Below are positions 16,745 to 25,464 of a DNA stretch of 43,507 bases, in pieces. The notes beneath the pieces were generated by a model, which made no database searches, had not been told where the DNA came from, and worked only from the letters and a program-made list of their open reading frames with translations. This stretch comes from Microcaldota archaeon. Lineage in GTDB: Archaea > Micrarchaeota > Micrarchaeia > Norongarragalinales > Norongarragalinaceae. How positions within the stretch are numbered: the first letter of the stretch is position 1; each line of letters opens with the position of its first letter. The stretch is from contig JABWCK010000003.1 in NCBI GenBank assembly GCA_013360305.1, positions 1 to 43,507 of the forward strand, written 5' to 3'. A program made the position numbers and the translations under genes.

Positions 16745-17518
16745 ATGAAAAAAAAGAAATCTAAAATAGATTTTTCTAAAATAAAAGAAAAAATCAAGAA
16801 CGCGACAAAACCAGAAAAAACGAAAACTAACGTTGACGCGGTTTCAAGCGGAGTACCAGGCTTAGATGAAGCGCTAGGCGGCGGAATACCTAAGAACAGC
16901 TTCGTATTATTGTCAGGTTCAGCAGGAGCAGGCAAAAGCACTCTAGCAATGCAGTTCTTGCTTAACGGCTACGAAAGCGGCGAAAAAACAGTTTACGTTT
17001 CTCTAGAAGAAGACCCCGCTAAATTAATTAAAGATTTTAAAAACTTTAATTGGCCAATTCAAAAAGCAATTGATGAAAAAAAACTAATGATAGTAAAACC
17101 AGCAATATACAAGTTCGAGCCATTGCTTGAATCAATAAAAAACGTCGTGGAACGAAACAACGCAACTAGGCTAGTAATTGATTCTTCTTCACTACTAAGC
17201 ATGTATTTCGAGAAAGCATACGAAGTGCGCCGAGGCTTGGCGGAGCTAGACAGAAACATCAAGCGTTTAGGAGTAACTACTTTCGCTATTTCTGAAATAA
17301 TGGAAGGATCAAAATGGCTGTCCACTACAGGCGTTGAAGAATTCATTGCTGATGGAGTAATCATTTTACACATTACTAAAAACGAGAACGAATACACTCG
17401 AGCGTTAAGCGTTAGGAAAATGCGTTCGGCCAAGCACTCTTTGAAGATAATGCCGATGCAAATAAACAAGGAAGGAATCGTCGTCTACCCAGAAGAAGAA
17501 GTCTTTTCACAAGTTTAA
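16745..17518 (+). CDS. KaiC/RadA-like RecA-superfamily ATPase
   Basis: A 257-residue single-domain KaiC-type ATPase. After a Lys-rich tail (1-30), VSSGVPGLDEALGGGIP leads into Walker A GSAGAGKS at 58-65. VSLEEDP and a Walker B strand RLVIDSSSLL follow, with the ISEIMEGSKWLSTTGVEEFIADGVI segment typical of the family. KaiC-like proteins of archaea include ArlH, the archaellum ATPase, and various signalling proteins. Its placement directly after a pilin gene, on the same strand, suggests a role with the pilus apparatus. There is no other archaellum gene in the window to make ArlH the natural name. Confidence 0.88.
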   Translation: MKKKKSKIDFSKIKEKIKNATKPEKTKTNVDAVSSGVPGLDEALGGGIPKNSFVLLSGSAGAGKSTLAMQFLLNGYESGEKTVYVSLEEDPAKLIKDFKNFNWPIQKAIDEKKLMIVKPAIYKFEPLLESIKNVVERNNATRLVIDSSSLLSMYFEKAYEVRRGLAELDRNIKRLGVTTFAISEIMEGSKWLSTTGVEEFIADGVIILHITKNENEYTRALSVRKMRSAKHSLKIMPMQINKEGIVVYPEEEVFSQV

Positions 17519-17586
17519 ATTACCTAAAAATAACGAAATTGCGCGTTTTAAAAAAGTATTTTTTTGAATACCAAACAAATATGGAC

Positions 17587-18330
17587 CTAAAGTTCTTTTC
17601 TTGCTTTACAGAACAATAATTGTTGCGCGTACCCCGCATGCTTGCCCCATTTTTCGCTTGCGAACTCTTGCACTTGTTTTTCAGGCACGCCGTACCACTC
17701 AAGCATTGCTTTGTTTACCCAAACGTCAGCAGGAAAAACATCATTTCTCCCAAAACCATACAACAAAACGCAATCCGCCACTTTCCTACCAACACCCGGC
17801 AACTCACACAATTGTTCGCGTGCGTCTTCAGCGTTTTTTCTTTTTATTTTTTCCAAGTTAAAACCGTTTTCGACAATTAACCTAGCTGTTTCAACCAAGT
17901 ATTTTTCTCTATAACCTAACTTCAATGGCGTCAAGTTTGTTCGTAATAATTGTTCAGGCGTTAAGAAACTCGAGTCGGAATACAATTTCGAGACTATACC
18001 TTGGATTCTCTTGATGTTGTTGTTTTGGCTTATTAGAAAACAACAAAGCGTTTCCCACTCGTTGCTTTTAGTTAGCCTCAATCCATTAAATTGATTTATT
18101 GCTTGACTCAGTATATCGTCATCTTCAATTATTTTTGAGTGAATTTTTTTCAAGTCATCTTTTAATTTAAAGAATGCTGCAACATCAAATCCTTCACTGT
18201 ATTCTAAACCGCTTAATTGCTTTAAGTAATGCTTGCCGTCTAAACTAACGTAATGGTTTTCGCCTTGTTTTTTCCAAGTAAAAGTAGGAGTTTGACCGCT
18301 ATCCATTGTTAAAGACAAATCTAGCTGCAT
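17587..18330 (-). CDS. ogg: 8-oxoguanine DNA glycosylase/AP lyase (OGG1 family)
   Basis: A 247-residue HhH-GPD base-excision enzyme that removes 8-oxoguanine. The N-terminal beta domain (SLTMDSGQTPTFTWKKQGENHYV) is the OGG1 type. The helix-hairpin-helix is ELPGVGRKVADC with catalytic Lys183, and VFPADVW supplies catalytic Asp202. LISQNNNIKRIQGIVSKL is also typical of the family. It lies 30 bases downstream of the last gene of pilus locus 2 on the same strand and may be co-transcribed, but no functional link to pili is implied. The gene ends convergently with the KaiC-like gene. Confidence 0.93.
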   Translation of the reverse strand: MQLDLSLTMDSGQTPTFTWKKQGENHYVSLDGKHYLKQLSGLEYSEGFDVAAFFKLKDDLKKIHSKIIEDDDILSQAINQFNGLRLTKSNEWETLCCFLISQNNNIKRIQGIVSKLYSDSSFLTPEQLLRTNLTPLKLGYREKYLVETARLIVENGFNLEKIKRKNAEDAREQLCELPGVGRKVADCVLLYGFGRNDVFPADVWVNKAMLEWYGVPEKQVQEFASEKWGKHAGYAQQLLFCKARKEL

Positions 18331-18360
18331 TAGTAAAAAAAAACTTGAATTACTCGAGTT

Positions 18361-19095
18361 TTAACGCTTTTTGTTTTGTACTCCAAATACTTTAGCGAAC
18401 GAATTGTCGCTGCAGCAAAAATGGGAAGAACTTTCCCATAACAAGAACATGAACACTAAAACTAACAATACTAACAAAGAATACAATTCTTGATAGCGGG
18501 AAAACGAGTATAAAATGAATGACTGAACTAAGAAGCTGAATACCGCAAATGCGTAAAGCATGGTGTTGTACCCTGAAACAAGCAATTCTTCCGATAATTT
18601 TTCCTTAATGGTTTTAGACCAATAAAGCAGGTTTAATGAAACTAGAGAATAAATGCCAAACAAAAACACGAGCATTTTGTCGTTTACGGATTCTAAAGAA
18701 ATGCGAATATTTACTAGATTCATTACTGCAAAAACTATTAACGACAAGACGACTAGAGATAGTATAAAGCTCAATGGTTTGAACTTTTCTTGTTTCTCAA
18801 TGAACCCGAATTCCTTCATTACTCCGACGTAGTAATACAGCGTTTTGTATTGGAGTAGTGCTACGACTAACGCAGTCAAATACAATAGCAAGTAGTATAA
18901 ATCGCTTACAGGGAAAGCTAATTGGTAAACGCCCAACAGTACTAAAAGAGTTGAAGCGATTATTGCGTATTTAGTCCAAGTAAACGATTTGCGAATGGTT
19001 TTTTCAAAAATAGTTTTTTTAGCATACCAAAACTTTAAGTAAACACTCGTAGCAAAAATCAAGAACGCCAACAAGAATAATAATACTTCAATCAA
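18361..19095 (-). CDS. Polytopic membrane protein at the end of pilus locus 2
   Basis: A 244-residue protein with about seven hydrophobic segments (near 3-22, 42-62, 65-87, 107-128, 140-160, 175-195 and 203-222), spaced by short charged loops. The C-terminus is hydrophilic, with a CC pair (HFCCSDN). It overlaps the degenerate KaiC-like gene by 4 bases (ATGA), so the two are translationally coupled. No family is recognised. The pairing of a polytopic membrane protein with a KaiC-like protein suggests a membrane sensor or docking partner for the pilus machinery; that is inference only. Confidence 0.7.
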   Translation of the reverse strand: MIEVLLFLLAFLIFATSVYLKFWYAKKTIFEKTIRKSFTWTKYAIIASTLLVLLGVYQLAFPVSDLYYLLLYLTALVVALLQYKTLYYYVGVMKEFGFIEKQEKFKPLSFILSLVVLSLIVFAVMNLVNIRISLESVNDKMLVFLFGIYSLVSLNLLYWSKTIKEKLSEELLVSGYNTMLYAFAVFSFLVQSFILYSFSRYQELYSLLVLLVLVFMFLLWESSSHFCCSDNSFAKVFGVQNKKR

Positions 19096-19622
19096 AGAGT
19101 AATCACCTTGTCTGAAAAGCGGGAAATAGCACTAATTAGCGATGGATTTGAATCATCTTCTAAAGATAAGAAGATGGAAGTAACGCCATTTATCCTGAAC
19201 CGGTTTATTAAAAAGTGAACGAATTTTTCCATAGAGCTCGAATTATTATAAATCAATAAAGTAGTTACTGAATCAAAGAAAACGAATTTACTGCCGGTTA
19301 TTCCATTGATTGCTTCGTTTATAGCAATGCTTATGCCCGTCAAGTTTTTAGGCGATACGAACAAAGCATTTTCATCTCTAGTAGAAGATCCTTTTACTAA
19401 AGAAGAAACGCAGTCAATGAAAAACAAGTTTTCTGAATTGATTTTTTTGCTGGAAAATAATTCTTCAAAATAAGAAAATGGCTTGTTCGTGGTAACGAAT
19501 ACGCCTGCATCGTTTTTAGAAAGCAATTGCTTTACTAAGTCGACGTTAGCTTCTAAGTACTTGCTTCTAGGAACTAGAACTAAGACGATTTTGTCACTTA
19601 CTAGTAAACTAGCGTTTTTCAT
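19092..19622 (-). CDS. Degenerate KaiC-like (RecA-fold) protein without a P-loop
   Basis: A 176-residue protein whose strands read like a KaiC domain: IVLVLVPRSKYLEANVDLVKQLL, GVFVTTNKPFSYFEELF, LFFIDCVSSL, SPKNLTGISIAINEAI, KFVFFDSVTTLLIYN, FLINRFRINGVTSIFLSLE. I find no Walker A motif, so ATP hydrolysis is unlikely. I place the start at ATG 19622, four bases after the F-domain gene stop. A longer start at 19673 would overlap that gene by 47 bases and add a hydrophobic stretch without a family match. It may be a regulatory partner of the pilus ATPase or of the intact KaiC-like protein at 16745. Confidence 0.7.
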   Translation of the reverse strand: MKNASLLVSDKIVLVLVPRSKYLEANVDLVKQLLSKNDAGVFVTTNKPFSYFEELFSSKKINSENLFFIDCVSSLVKGSSTRDENALFVSPKNLTGISIAINEAINGITGSKFVFFDSVTTLLIYNNSSSMEKFVHFLINRFRINGVTSIFLSLEDDSNPSLISAISRFSDKVITL

Positions 19623-19626
19623 TTTT

Positions 19627-20670
19627 TTAACCAAAGAATGAACCAAGCAAGCCGTTAATAGCGCTGTAAGCAAAGAAGAATATTCCGAGCGAACTAATTA
19701 CGAATACTGGCGCCAGCTTTACTCCAGCAGTCCATCTACCGTTGCGTATTACGCCCAGAATTAAAGCGCCAAAAAAGTTAGTAAAGAATATGCTGGCCAC
19801 CGCGAACCAGTAAATATCTTGAGAACTGATTTTTTCTTCATTATTCTGGCCAGGTTTTACAGTAAACAAACCTCCAGGAACTCGTCCGCCTTGTACTTGA
19901 CTAGTATCGATATTTGAAGTAGCAGCTGCTTGTTTTTCAGTAACACTCTCGTTAACTCCCGAGTAAAAAGTACTAACCGCAAACAAAACAGGCGAAACGA
20001 GCACTGAAGCAAAAATAATGAATATAACGTAAGTAATTGTTGAACGAGAAATTTCTCGCTTGATGTTTTGAGAATTTCTAATATCATCCGCTACTTCATC
20101 AAGCAATTGAACCATTTCTCCACCTAAGCGAATGCCTTGAGTGATCAACTTGATAGACCGGTCTAGTGTTTCCGAACGAACGCGTTTAGTCATTTTTTGC
20201 AGTGAATCAGAAATAGTAACTCCAGAAAACGTGTCTGCACTAACTCTGCTTATTTCATCTCTGAAAACGCCGAATTCTGGGCGTGCTGCACTCCAAAAAG
20301 CGTTTTCTAAAGTCATTCCTGCTTTCAAGTTTGAAGAAATAATCTGCAATGCTGACGGCAGAATGTCTTCTATTGCTTTAGCTTTTTTTTCGGCAGCATC
20401 AACTAAGATAAAGTAAAACAAGAATAGTGAAACAACGAAGCCCATTACTGCAGCTAAGACGTGGAATAATTGTTGTTCAGGCGGCAAGTACAATGGCGCT
20501 AAAAAGAACAATAATAAAGAAATTGACGATGAAAAGAACAATACGAATCCTAAGAATAATCGCGCATCCATCGTATAACCAGCTTGCACTAGCAAGTCAG
20601 ATATTCTATCAGTTAGTTTCTTTGGAAATATTTTAGACAAGACATAATAGAAACGATTGAAGGAATTCAT
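19627..20670 (-). CDS. TadC/T2SF-family pilus assembly membrane protein, locus 2
   Basis: A 347-residue F-domain protein, the positional counterpart of 10799-11746. It has two N-terminal membrane segments (about 35-60 and 65-95). The cytoplasmic domain reads IEDILPSALQIISSNLKAGMTLENAFWSAARPEFG and ITQGIRLGGEMVQLLDEVADDIRN. Distal membrane segments lie at 215-240, 290-310 and 320-342. An extra loop of about 35 residues rich in Gly/Gln/Ser separates the last membrane pairs and is absent from the locus 1 protein. A 4-base overlap couples it with the gene upstream. Confidence 0.9.
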   Translation of the reverse strand: MNSFNRFYYVLSKIFPKKLTDRISDLLVQAGYTMDARLFLGFVLFFSSSISLLLFFLAPLYLPPEQQLFHVLAAVMGFVVSLFLFYFILVDAAEKKAKAIEDILPSALQIISSNLKAGMTLENAFWSAARPEFGVFRDEISRVSADTFSGVTISDSLQKMTKRVRSETLDRSIKLITQGIRLGGEMVQLLDEVADDIRNSQNIKREISRSTITYVIFIIFASVLVSPVLFAVSTFYSGVNESVTEKQAAATSNIDTSQVQGGRVPGGLFTVKPGQNNEEKISSQDIYWFAVASIFFTNFFGALILGVIRNGRWTAGVKLAPVFVISSLGIFFFAYSAINGLLGSFFG

Positions 20671-21557
20671 GTGAAAGGCCTCCTGCTTCCTACAAAGTTC
20701 ATGAAGAACAATTGGAACCCAATTATTCCAACTATTACAAATACCAAGAACAATTTAGGAATCGAAATATTCAAGAAAGAAGTAATTACTATCAACATAG
20801 TGATTCCTAAGCTGGGAACTATTACTGCCGCCATCATGTACATCATAGTCCAGGGAGATAATTCTTGACCATAAGAGTGAATTTTATCAATTTGTTCAGT
20901 AGTAATATCGTCGAGAATGGTTCCGAGGGCGTCTGAGACATCTGATCCTACTTTAATTGCGTTAGCTACTTGCCACAATACTTTCTGGAATGACCTGGAA
21001 GGAACGCTTCTAGAAGCGTCAGACAACGCGTCTACTTCGGGAGTTCCTGCATTGATTTTTTGGACGATTTTCTTGAATTCCTTGCTTACTTCACCGTAAT
21101 CATCAGCTACTGAAGCCATAGCATCGAATAAAGTGACGCCAGACCTTAATTGTATTAATAATTGCCTTACTGCTGGAATCAAGTTTTTTTCATAGGCTCG
21201 GCCTTTGCGTCTAGCAACGATTTTAGGATAAATCAAAATAGTACCAAACGAAGCTAAACCAATAACGATTACTCCAACCAGTACGAAAAGCAAGGGAATT
21301 TTTATCGCTATAGCGACTATTGAAAACAAGAATCCGGAGAAGAAGGAATTAGCCATAGCAACAGCCAAAGCAATTCCGTAGTATTCTTGCGCTGAGTAAG
21401 TGTAATCCGCTTGAACTAAATCTTCCTGCAATGAATCGAAGTGTTTTGAAAAAACAGTCGTTAACCCGAGCATTCGTTTTGACAATGCCACTACTACCTT
21501 AGGAGGCAGGAAACTGAACGGAATTACTTGCTTCATTTCTTCAATAAGTCCTCGCAC
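20667..21557 (-). CDS. TadB/T2SF-family pilus assembly membrane protein, locus 2
   Basis: A 296-residue F-domain protein, the counterpart of 11749-12633. Diagnostic segments are KNLIPAVRQLLIQLRSGVTLFDAMASVADDYGEVSKEFKKIVQKINAG and VLWQVANAIKVGSDVSDALGTIL. These align well with the locus 1 protein. Membrane segments lie near 62-85, 90-115, 235-260 and 265-290. The 5' end overlaps the ATPase gene by 25 bases, longer than the 4-base overlap in locus 1. The start may therefore be at Met8 instead (21536), which would reduce the overlap to 4 bases. Confidence 0.9.
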   Translation of the reverse strand: MRGLIEEMKQVIPFSFLPPKVVVALSKRMLGLTTVFSKHFDSLQEDLVQADYTYSAQEYYGIALAVAMANSFFSGFLFSIVAIAIKIPLLFVLVGVIVIGLASFGTILIYPKIVARRKGRAYEKNLIPAVRQLLIQLRSGVTLFDAMASVADDYGEVSKEFKKIVQKINAGTPEVDALSDASRSVPSRSFQKVLWQVANAIKVGSDVSDALGTILDDITTEQIDKIHSYGQELSPWTMMYMMAAVIVPSLGITMLIVITSFLNISIPKLFLVFVIVGIIGFQLFFMNFVGSRRPFT

Positions 21558-23032
21558 TTGTTACTCTTAACACAGTTCAACACGTAATCCTTATCTCTAT
21601 AATACCAAGCGACTACTCGGCCTACAGAATTTACGTCCCTAATGTTGTTTTTCAACATGAAGTCTAGAATGCTTTCTTTTTCCTTCAAGTCTTGAGCGAT
21701 TTCCTTTTGACTAAAACCAGTGTGAAGCGTAAGCTCGTTAGTCATTCTAACAAAATCGCCTACTTTTTGAAGCCTATCCGTCCTAGGATCCCACTTGTAA
21801 ATCAAGTTTAATGATACTTTGTCATCGCCTGGAACTATTTCTGCCACTTCATAAGTGCGTCTAATACCCGTTCTCCTTTGACGATATTGCACTACCATTA
21901 ATTGAAGAGAACTCAAAACCGTTTCAGGAACATTAATCGGAGGAGAAATCAAACGAGTTCTTGCTTGAGACGCGTCATCAGCGTGCAGCGTGGAGTAAAC
22001 AGAGTGTCCAGTGTGCATGGCTTCGAATAATACTTCTGCTTCTTTTTGTCTACGCGTTTCACCTAAGACTATACGGTCAGGCCTCATTCTCAACGAGTTA
22101 ACCATTAAGTCAAGCATTTCTACGCCTCCTTTTCCTTCAGGGTTTGGTTGGCGAGTAGTCATAGGAACCCAGTGAAGGAAGTCAGGCAATACTAACTCGC
22201 GAGTGTCTTCAATGCTTAAAATTCTTTGAGTTGGAGGACAGAATAATAATATAGCGTTCAAGAAACTAGTTTTTCCTGAACCCGTTCCTCCAGCAACAAT
22301 CATGCTCATTTCGTACTGCATTGCCAGCCAAAACAAGGCTGCTGCTTCAGAAGTCAAAGTATTTAGTTTAGGATCAATCAAGTTGACTATCGTCCACGGG
22401 TCTTTAGCGAATTTCCTGACAGTAATAGTGTTTCCCTTGCTGCTGATAGGCATTAAAGTAGCGTTTACTCTAGAACCACTCAACAAGTGAGCATCCATTA
22501 ATGGATTCAAGTTGGTTATTTGCTTCCCGACGCGGCGGCCAATAATTGAAGAATAATTGTGTATTTGTTCTTCGCTTTTGAAGAAGACGTTAGTCTTTAA
22601 CCAACCGTATTTTTTGTGGTAAACCATTGCAGGTTGAGTGCTTCCGTTGACTACTACTTCTTCGAGAAAATCGTCAGCAAACAAGAATTCTAACTCGCCT
22701 AAACCAAGCATGTCTTGGATTAACCTGCCGACTAAGACGTCTTTCTCTGAATCAGTCATTCCTTGAAATTCGGAGTTAATTAGTTGGTAAGTTCGCGAAA
22801 CTATTTTCTTTTTTACTTCTTCAGCTTGTCTCGGATCCAATAATTCAGAGATTTTTACGTCAACGGTTTCAATGATTTTTTCCTTCAAGTAATCCAAAAC
22901 CAACCTAGTTGGTTCCTTGATGGTAGTGTGAATTACTTCATAAGAATCAATATACTCTTCATCTTTTCTGCTTACTATTATTTTTGCAGGAACATTTTCG
23001 CTTACTACAGAATACTCGCCTAAAACCTTCAT
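21533..23032 (-). CDS. Pilus assembly ATPase (TadA/GspE/VirB11 family), locus 2
   Basis: A 499-residue secretion ATPase, clearly paralogous to 12630-14099 along its length. Walker A is GGTGSGKTS near residue 250. The Asp box is ILSIEDTRELVLP, the Walker B region RPDRIVLGETRRQKEAEVLFEAMHTGH, and the His box TLHAD. Unlike the locus 1 enzyme it has an extended C-terminal tail with Cys (NCVKSNKCEDLLKK). Overlaps 4 bases with the upstream winged-helix-like gene. It would energise assembly of the appendage made by the locus 2 prepilin-like proteins. Confidence 0.94.
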   Translation of the reverse strand: MKVLGEYSVVSENVPAKIIVSRKDEEYIDSYEVIHTTIKEPTRLVLDYLKEKIIETVDVKISELLDPRQAEEVKKKIVSRTYQLINSEFQGMTDSEKDVLVGRLIQDMLGLGELEFLFADDFLEEVVVNGSTQPAMVYHKKYGWLKTNVFFKSEEQIHNYSSIIGRRVGKQITNLNPLMDAHLLSGSRVNATLMPISSKGNTITVRKFAKDPWTIVNLIDPKLNTLTSEAAALFWLAMQYEMSMIVAGGTGSGKTSFLNAILLFCPPTQRILSIEDTRELVLPDFLHWVPMTTRQPNPEGKGGVEMLDLMVNSLRMRPDRIVLGETRRQKEAEVLFEAMHTGHSVYSTLHADDASQARTRLISPPINVPETVLSSLQLMVVQYRQRRTGIRRTYEVAEIVPGDDKVSLNLIYKWDPRTDRLQKVGDFVRMTNELTLHTGFSQKEIAQDLKEKESILDFMLKNNIRDVNSVGRVVAWYYRDKDYVLNCVKSNKCEDLLKK

Positions 23033-23910
23033 GAATCATTCACCCGCTTGGAGCTTTTTAACGAATCCCTCAACAAGAATTTAGAATACCGCTTCTTTTT
23101 CTTTGAAGGTTTTCTCGATTTTTTCTTGTTAGCCGCAATTTTAACCAGCAATGAATTAAGAGTAGTCTTAATTTGCTTGGCGGTAGACAAATTGGAGTCG
23201 CTTAATATTTTATTCAAGTTAGGCATTGATTCGTTAGGTGTAGAAATCAATTCATCTTCTTCAAGAATACTTGGTTCTGGTTTTACCGGAACGGGAGTTG
23301 ATTCTTTGACGGGTTTACGTTTGCGAGTGAATGCGCCGGATACTACTTCTTTGAGTTTATGAATCAAGCCTTTCTTTTTAGGTGCAGAAACATTACTGAA
23401 CCTCGCCTTCAAATTAGACAACCGCGTTTCGACTGCTTTTTCTTGTTCTAAGAATTTTTTCTCTTCAACGACGAAAGAAGTTATTTCATTATTCAAACGA
23501 TCTATAGTCGAGAGTATTTTTTGCCTCTCGTTTGGAGACAAGTCTTCTTTTTCTAGCTTTGAAATAAGCATTTCAGCAGCATTTACTTTCCATAAAAAGT
23601 CTTTTCGTGCAAAATCCACGACTTTAACACTGCTATCCACTAAGGAATTTAATTCATCGATCCTGTTTTTAGAAACCAGTACGTCTTGGCTTTTTTCCTT
23701 GCCTTTTTCTTCCTTATAGCTTAAAAATACTTCATTTAAGCCGTAAGAAACATCGATTAGCTTACTTGCTTCGAGAATTTTAACGAGTTTTTCTATCTGC
23801 GCAGGCGAAATAGACATGGCTTTAGATAACTGGTTTATAGTGACTTTCTTGTTAGACTTTATAAAGTCAAAAACATTATCTACGCTGGTCTGAAATTCTT
23901 GGTCTTCCAT
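23029..23910 (-). CDS. Winged-helix-like protein with coiled coil, pilus locus 2
   Basis: A 293-residue cytoplasmic protein. Residues 1-70 read as a winged helix (VDNVFDFIKSNKKVTINQLSKAMSISPAQIEKLVKILEASKLIDVSYG). A charged, probably coiled-coil region follows at about 80-170. A basic and Pro-rich segment (KRKPVKESTPVPVKPEPSILEEDE) and a strongly basic C-terminus (NKKKSRKPSKKKKR) complete it. The small locus 1 protein at 14096 matches only the winged-helix part. It may link the ATPase to regulation or to DNA/RNA. It is the last gene before a 34-base gap to a lipoprotein gene. No exact family is recognised. Confidence 0.75.
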   Translation of the reverse strand: MEDQEFQTSVDNVFDFIKSNKKVTINQLSKAMSISPAQIEKLVKILEASKLIDVSYGLNEVFLSYKEEKGKEKSQDVLVSKNRIDELNSLVDSSVKVVDFARKDFLWKVNAAEMLISKLEKEDLSPNERQKILSTIDRLNNEITSFVVEEKKFLEQEKAVETRLSNLKARFSNVSAPKKKGLIHKLKEVVSGAFTRKRKPVKESTPVPVKPEPSILEEDELISTPNESMPNLNKILSDSNLSTAKQIKTTLNSLLVKIAANKKKSRKPSKKKKRYSKFLLRDSLKSSKRVNDS

Positions 23911-23944
23911 CGAGAAAGATTACTCAAAACAAGTTTAAAATCAC

Positions 23945-24535
23945 TCACCTGCAGGCATATGAAAACAATCTTTTGATTCTTCCCTGGTTGACCATGGAAA
24001 TAGTTAAAACCAAGGGATTATTGTCTCTTACAGTTGAAGTAAATTTTTCTGCTTTGTTAGAGTAAAAAACGCATTTTTCGCCTTGAACCCACTTATCGCA
24101 TTCAAAGCTTAAAGAAATTTTTTCTTCAGCCCAATCAGGGTTTCCAGAATAAAGAGACGCATCGATTACTTGAGAATAGCCTTGAACGTTGTTAGTGAAC
24201 TCAAACGAAAAAGAACCATCGTAATAGACAGAATTCAAATCAAGGAAGTCGAAACCGCTTATTTGCTTGCACAAGCTGAAGAATTCTCCAGCATGGCAGT
24301 ACCCGTATTGGCTTACTTTTTCATTAATTAAAGGAGTTATTAGTTGATTGAATGAATTAGCTACCGACAACGCCAAGTAATCATCGCCCAAGCAAGCGTT
24401 AGCATTCACAGTAGGAGACGGAGTTGGAGTAATAGTTGAAATAGGAGTAGGCGTCAACGTAGGCAGAGTAAAAGAATCTTGTTGTTCGACGCATCCAACG
24501 CAAAACAAAGCCAGCAAGACTAATAATTTTTTCAA
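23945..24535 (-). CDS. Putative lipoprotein with Thr-Pro linker, pilus locus 2
   Basis: A 196-residue exported protein. The N-terminus KKLLVLLALFCVGCVEQQDS ends in a lipobox-like VGC, so Cys15 is the likely lipidated residue. A short Thr-Pro linker (about 27-44) leads to a domain with six or so Cys (NACLGDD, YGYCHAGEFFSLCKQ, SFECDKW, GEKCVFY, FSYACR), suggesting disulfides and an extracytoplasmic location. There is no counterpart in locus 1, so it is an accessory gene of locus 2. Overlaps 4 bases with the upstream gene. Function unknown. Confidence 0.7.
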   Translation of the reverse strand: MKKLLVLLALFCVGCVEQQDSFTLPTLTPTPISTITPTPSPTVNANACLGDDYLALSVANSFNQLITPLINEKVSQYGYCHAGEFFSLCKQISGFDFLDLNSVYYDGSFSFEFTNNVQGYSQVIDASLYSGNPDWAEEKISLSFECDKWVQGEKCVFYSNKAEKFTSTVRDNNPLVLTISMVNQGRIKRLFSYACR

Positions 24536-25464
24536 TCAAGGTCAACTCCGTACTTAAAAGCATTAGTAGGATCGATTTTAAATAAGGGGTGATTGAACTC
24601 GGAAGAATTTACAGAATAACCTGCAGGCGTAGTGTCATTGAAATAATAATAATCAACATGACTCTGGTTGGCTTTGATTATCAATCCTTGTGAAATAAAT
24701 TCGTCAACATCAACAAAAGACTCTAACCCTTGGGAAGAATAAACCAAGTGCGTTTTTCCTTCAAGTCTCTCTAAAAATCCCGGTCCAGAAACAGAAGGCA
24801 AATAAACCTTAGTCGAAACCGCTTGATCTAACGCTTCAGGTCCGTAAATAATTGACTGGTTTAAAGACACTTGCCTCTTTACTAAACCAAACGAACTCAA
24901 AGTATACAACGGGTCTTCAATACCATCGGTAGAAACTCTAGATTCAGTAGAAAAAGTCCTAGAATAATTAATTCCTTCATACTTGCTTACTAAATCTACT
25001 TGAAGCGTAGCGTTGAACAATACTTCAAAACCACTTCGTTGCGAAATACTCAAGTTAACTAGTGAAACGTTAGAATCAAACCCAAAAAACTTGCTTTTAG
25101 CCTCCAAACGAGTAATCCATTCCGATAAAGAATTATTTCCCATTAATTGAGAAACGTTTCCGCCATAAGTCTTATTCAACAACAAACTCTCCAAGGCAAT
25201 GGTAGAGTTAACTGCAGGTTGACCGGTTGAAACTATTTCAGCAACTAAAGCAATTACCGCGCTTTTAGAACTAATTTCTAATGCTCTAGGAAAGTCATTA
25301 TCTACTGAAGCAGCATAATTAGCTAACTCTCTACCAACTAGTTTCCTAGTCAAGTCTTTTTCATTAGCAGAAGTAAATTCATTAGAAGTTAAAACTAACA
25401 ACACTATTGGAATCAACAAAAGCAAAACTATCAACGAATAAAAAAATCCTTTTTTCAATTCCAC
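24532..25464 (-). CDS. Membrane-anchored extracytoplasmic protein, pilus locus 2
   Basis: A 310-residue protein with one N-terminal membrane anchor (KKGFFYSLIVLLLLIPIVLLVL) and a large beta-rich exported domain rich in Ser, Asn and Val. Several Asn-X-Ser/Thr sites occur (NST, NKT, NVS, NNS, NLS, NAT, NQS, NDT), which could be N-glycosylated. Position and N-terminal pattern pair it with the 236-residue protein of locus 1. It overlaps the VWA gene by 10 bases and the lipoprotein gene by 4. No known family is recognised. Confidence 0.7.
   Translation of the reverse strand: MELKKGFFYSLIVLLLLIPIVLLVLTSNEFTSANEKDLTRKLVGRELANYAASVDNDFPRALEISSKSAVIALVAEIVSTGQPAVNSTIALESLLLNKTYGGNVSQLMGNNSLSEWITRLEAKSKFFGFDSNVSLVNLSISQRSGFEVLFNATLQVDLVSKYEGINYSRTFSTESRVSTDGIEDPLYTLSSFGLVKRQVSLNQSIIYGPEALDQAVSTKVYLPSVSGPGFLERLEGKTHLVYSSQGLESFVDVDEFISQGLIIKANQSHVDYYYFNDTTPAGYSVNSSEFNHPLFKIDPTNAFKYGVDLD

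Noticed and set aside
17601-17914. Plus-strand frames opposite the OGG gene
   Set aside because: Three overlapping frames without start signals or recognisable domains; the minus-strand OGG1 with catalytic Lys and Asp explains the region.
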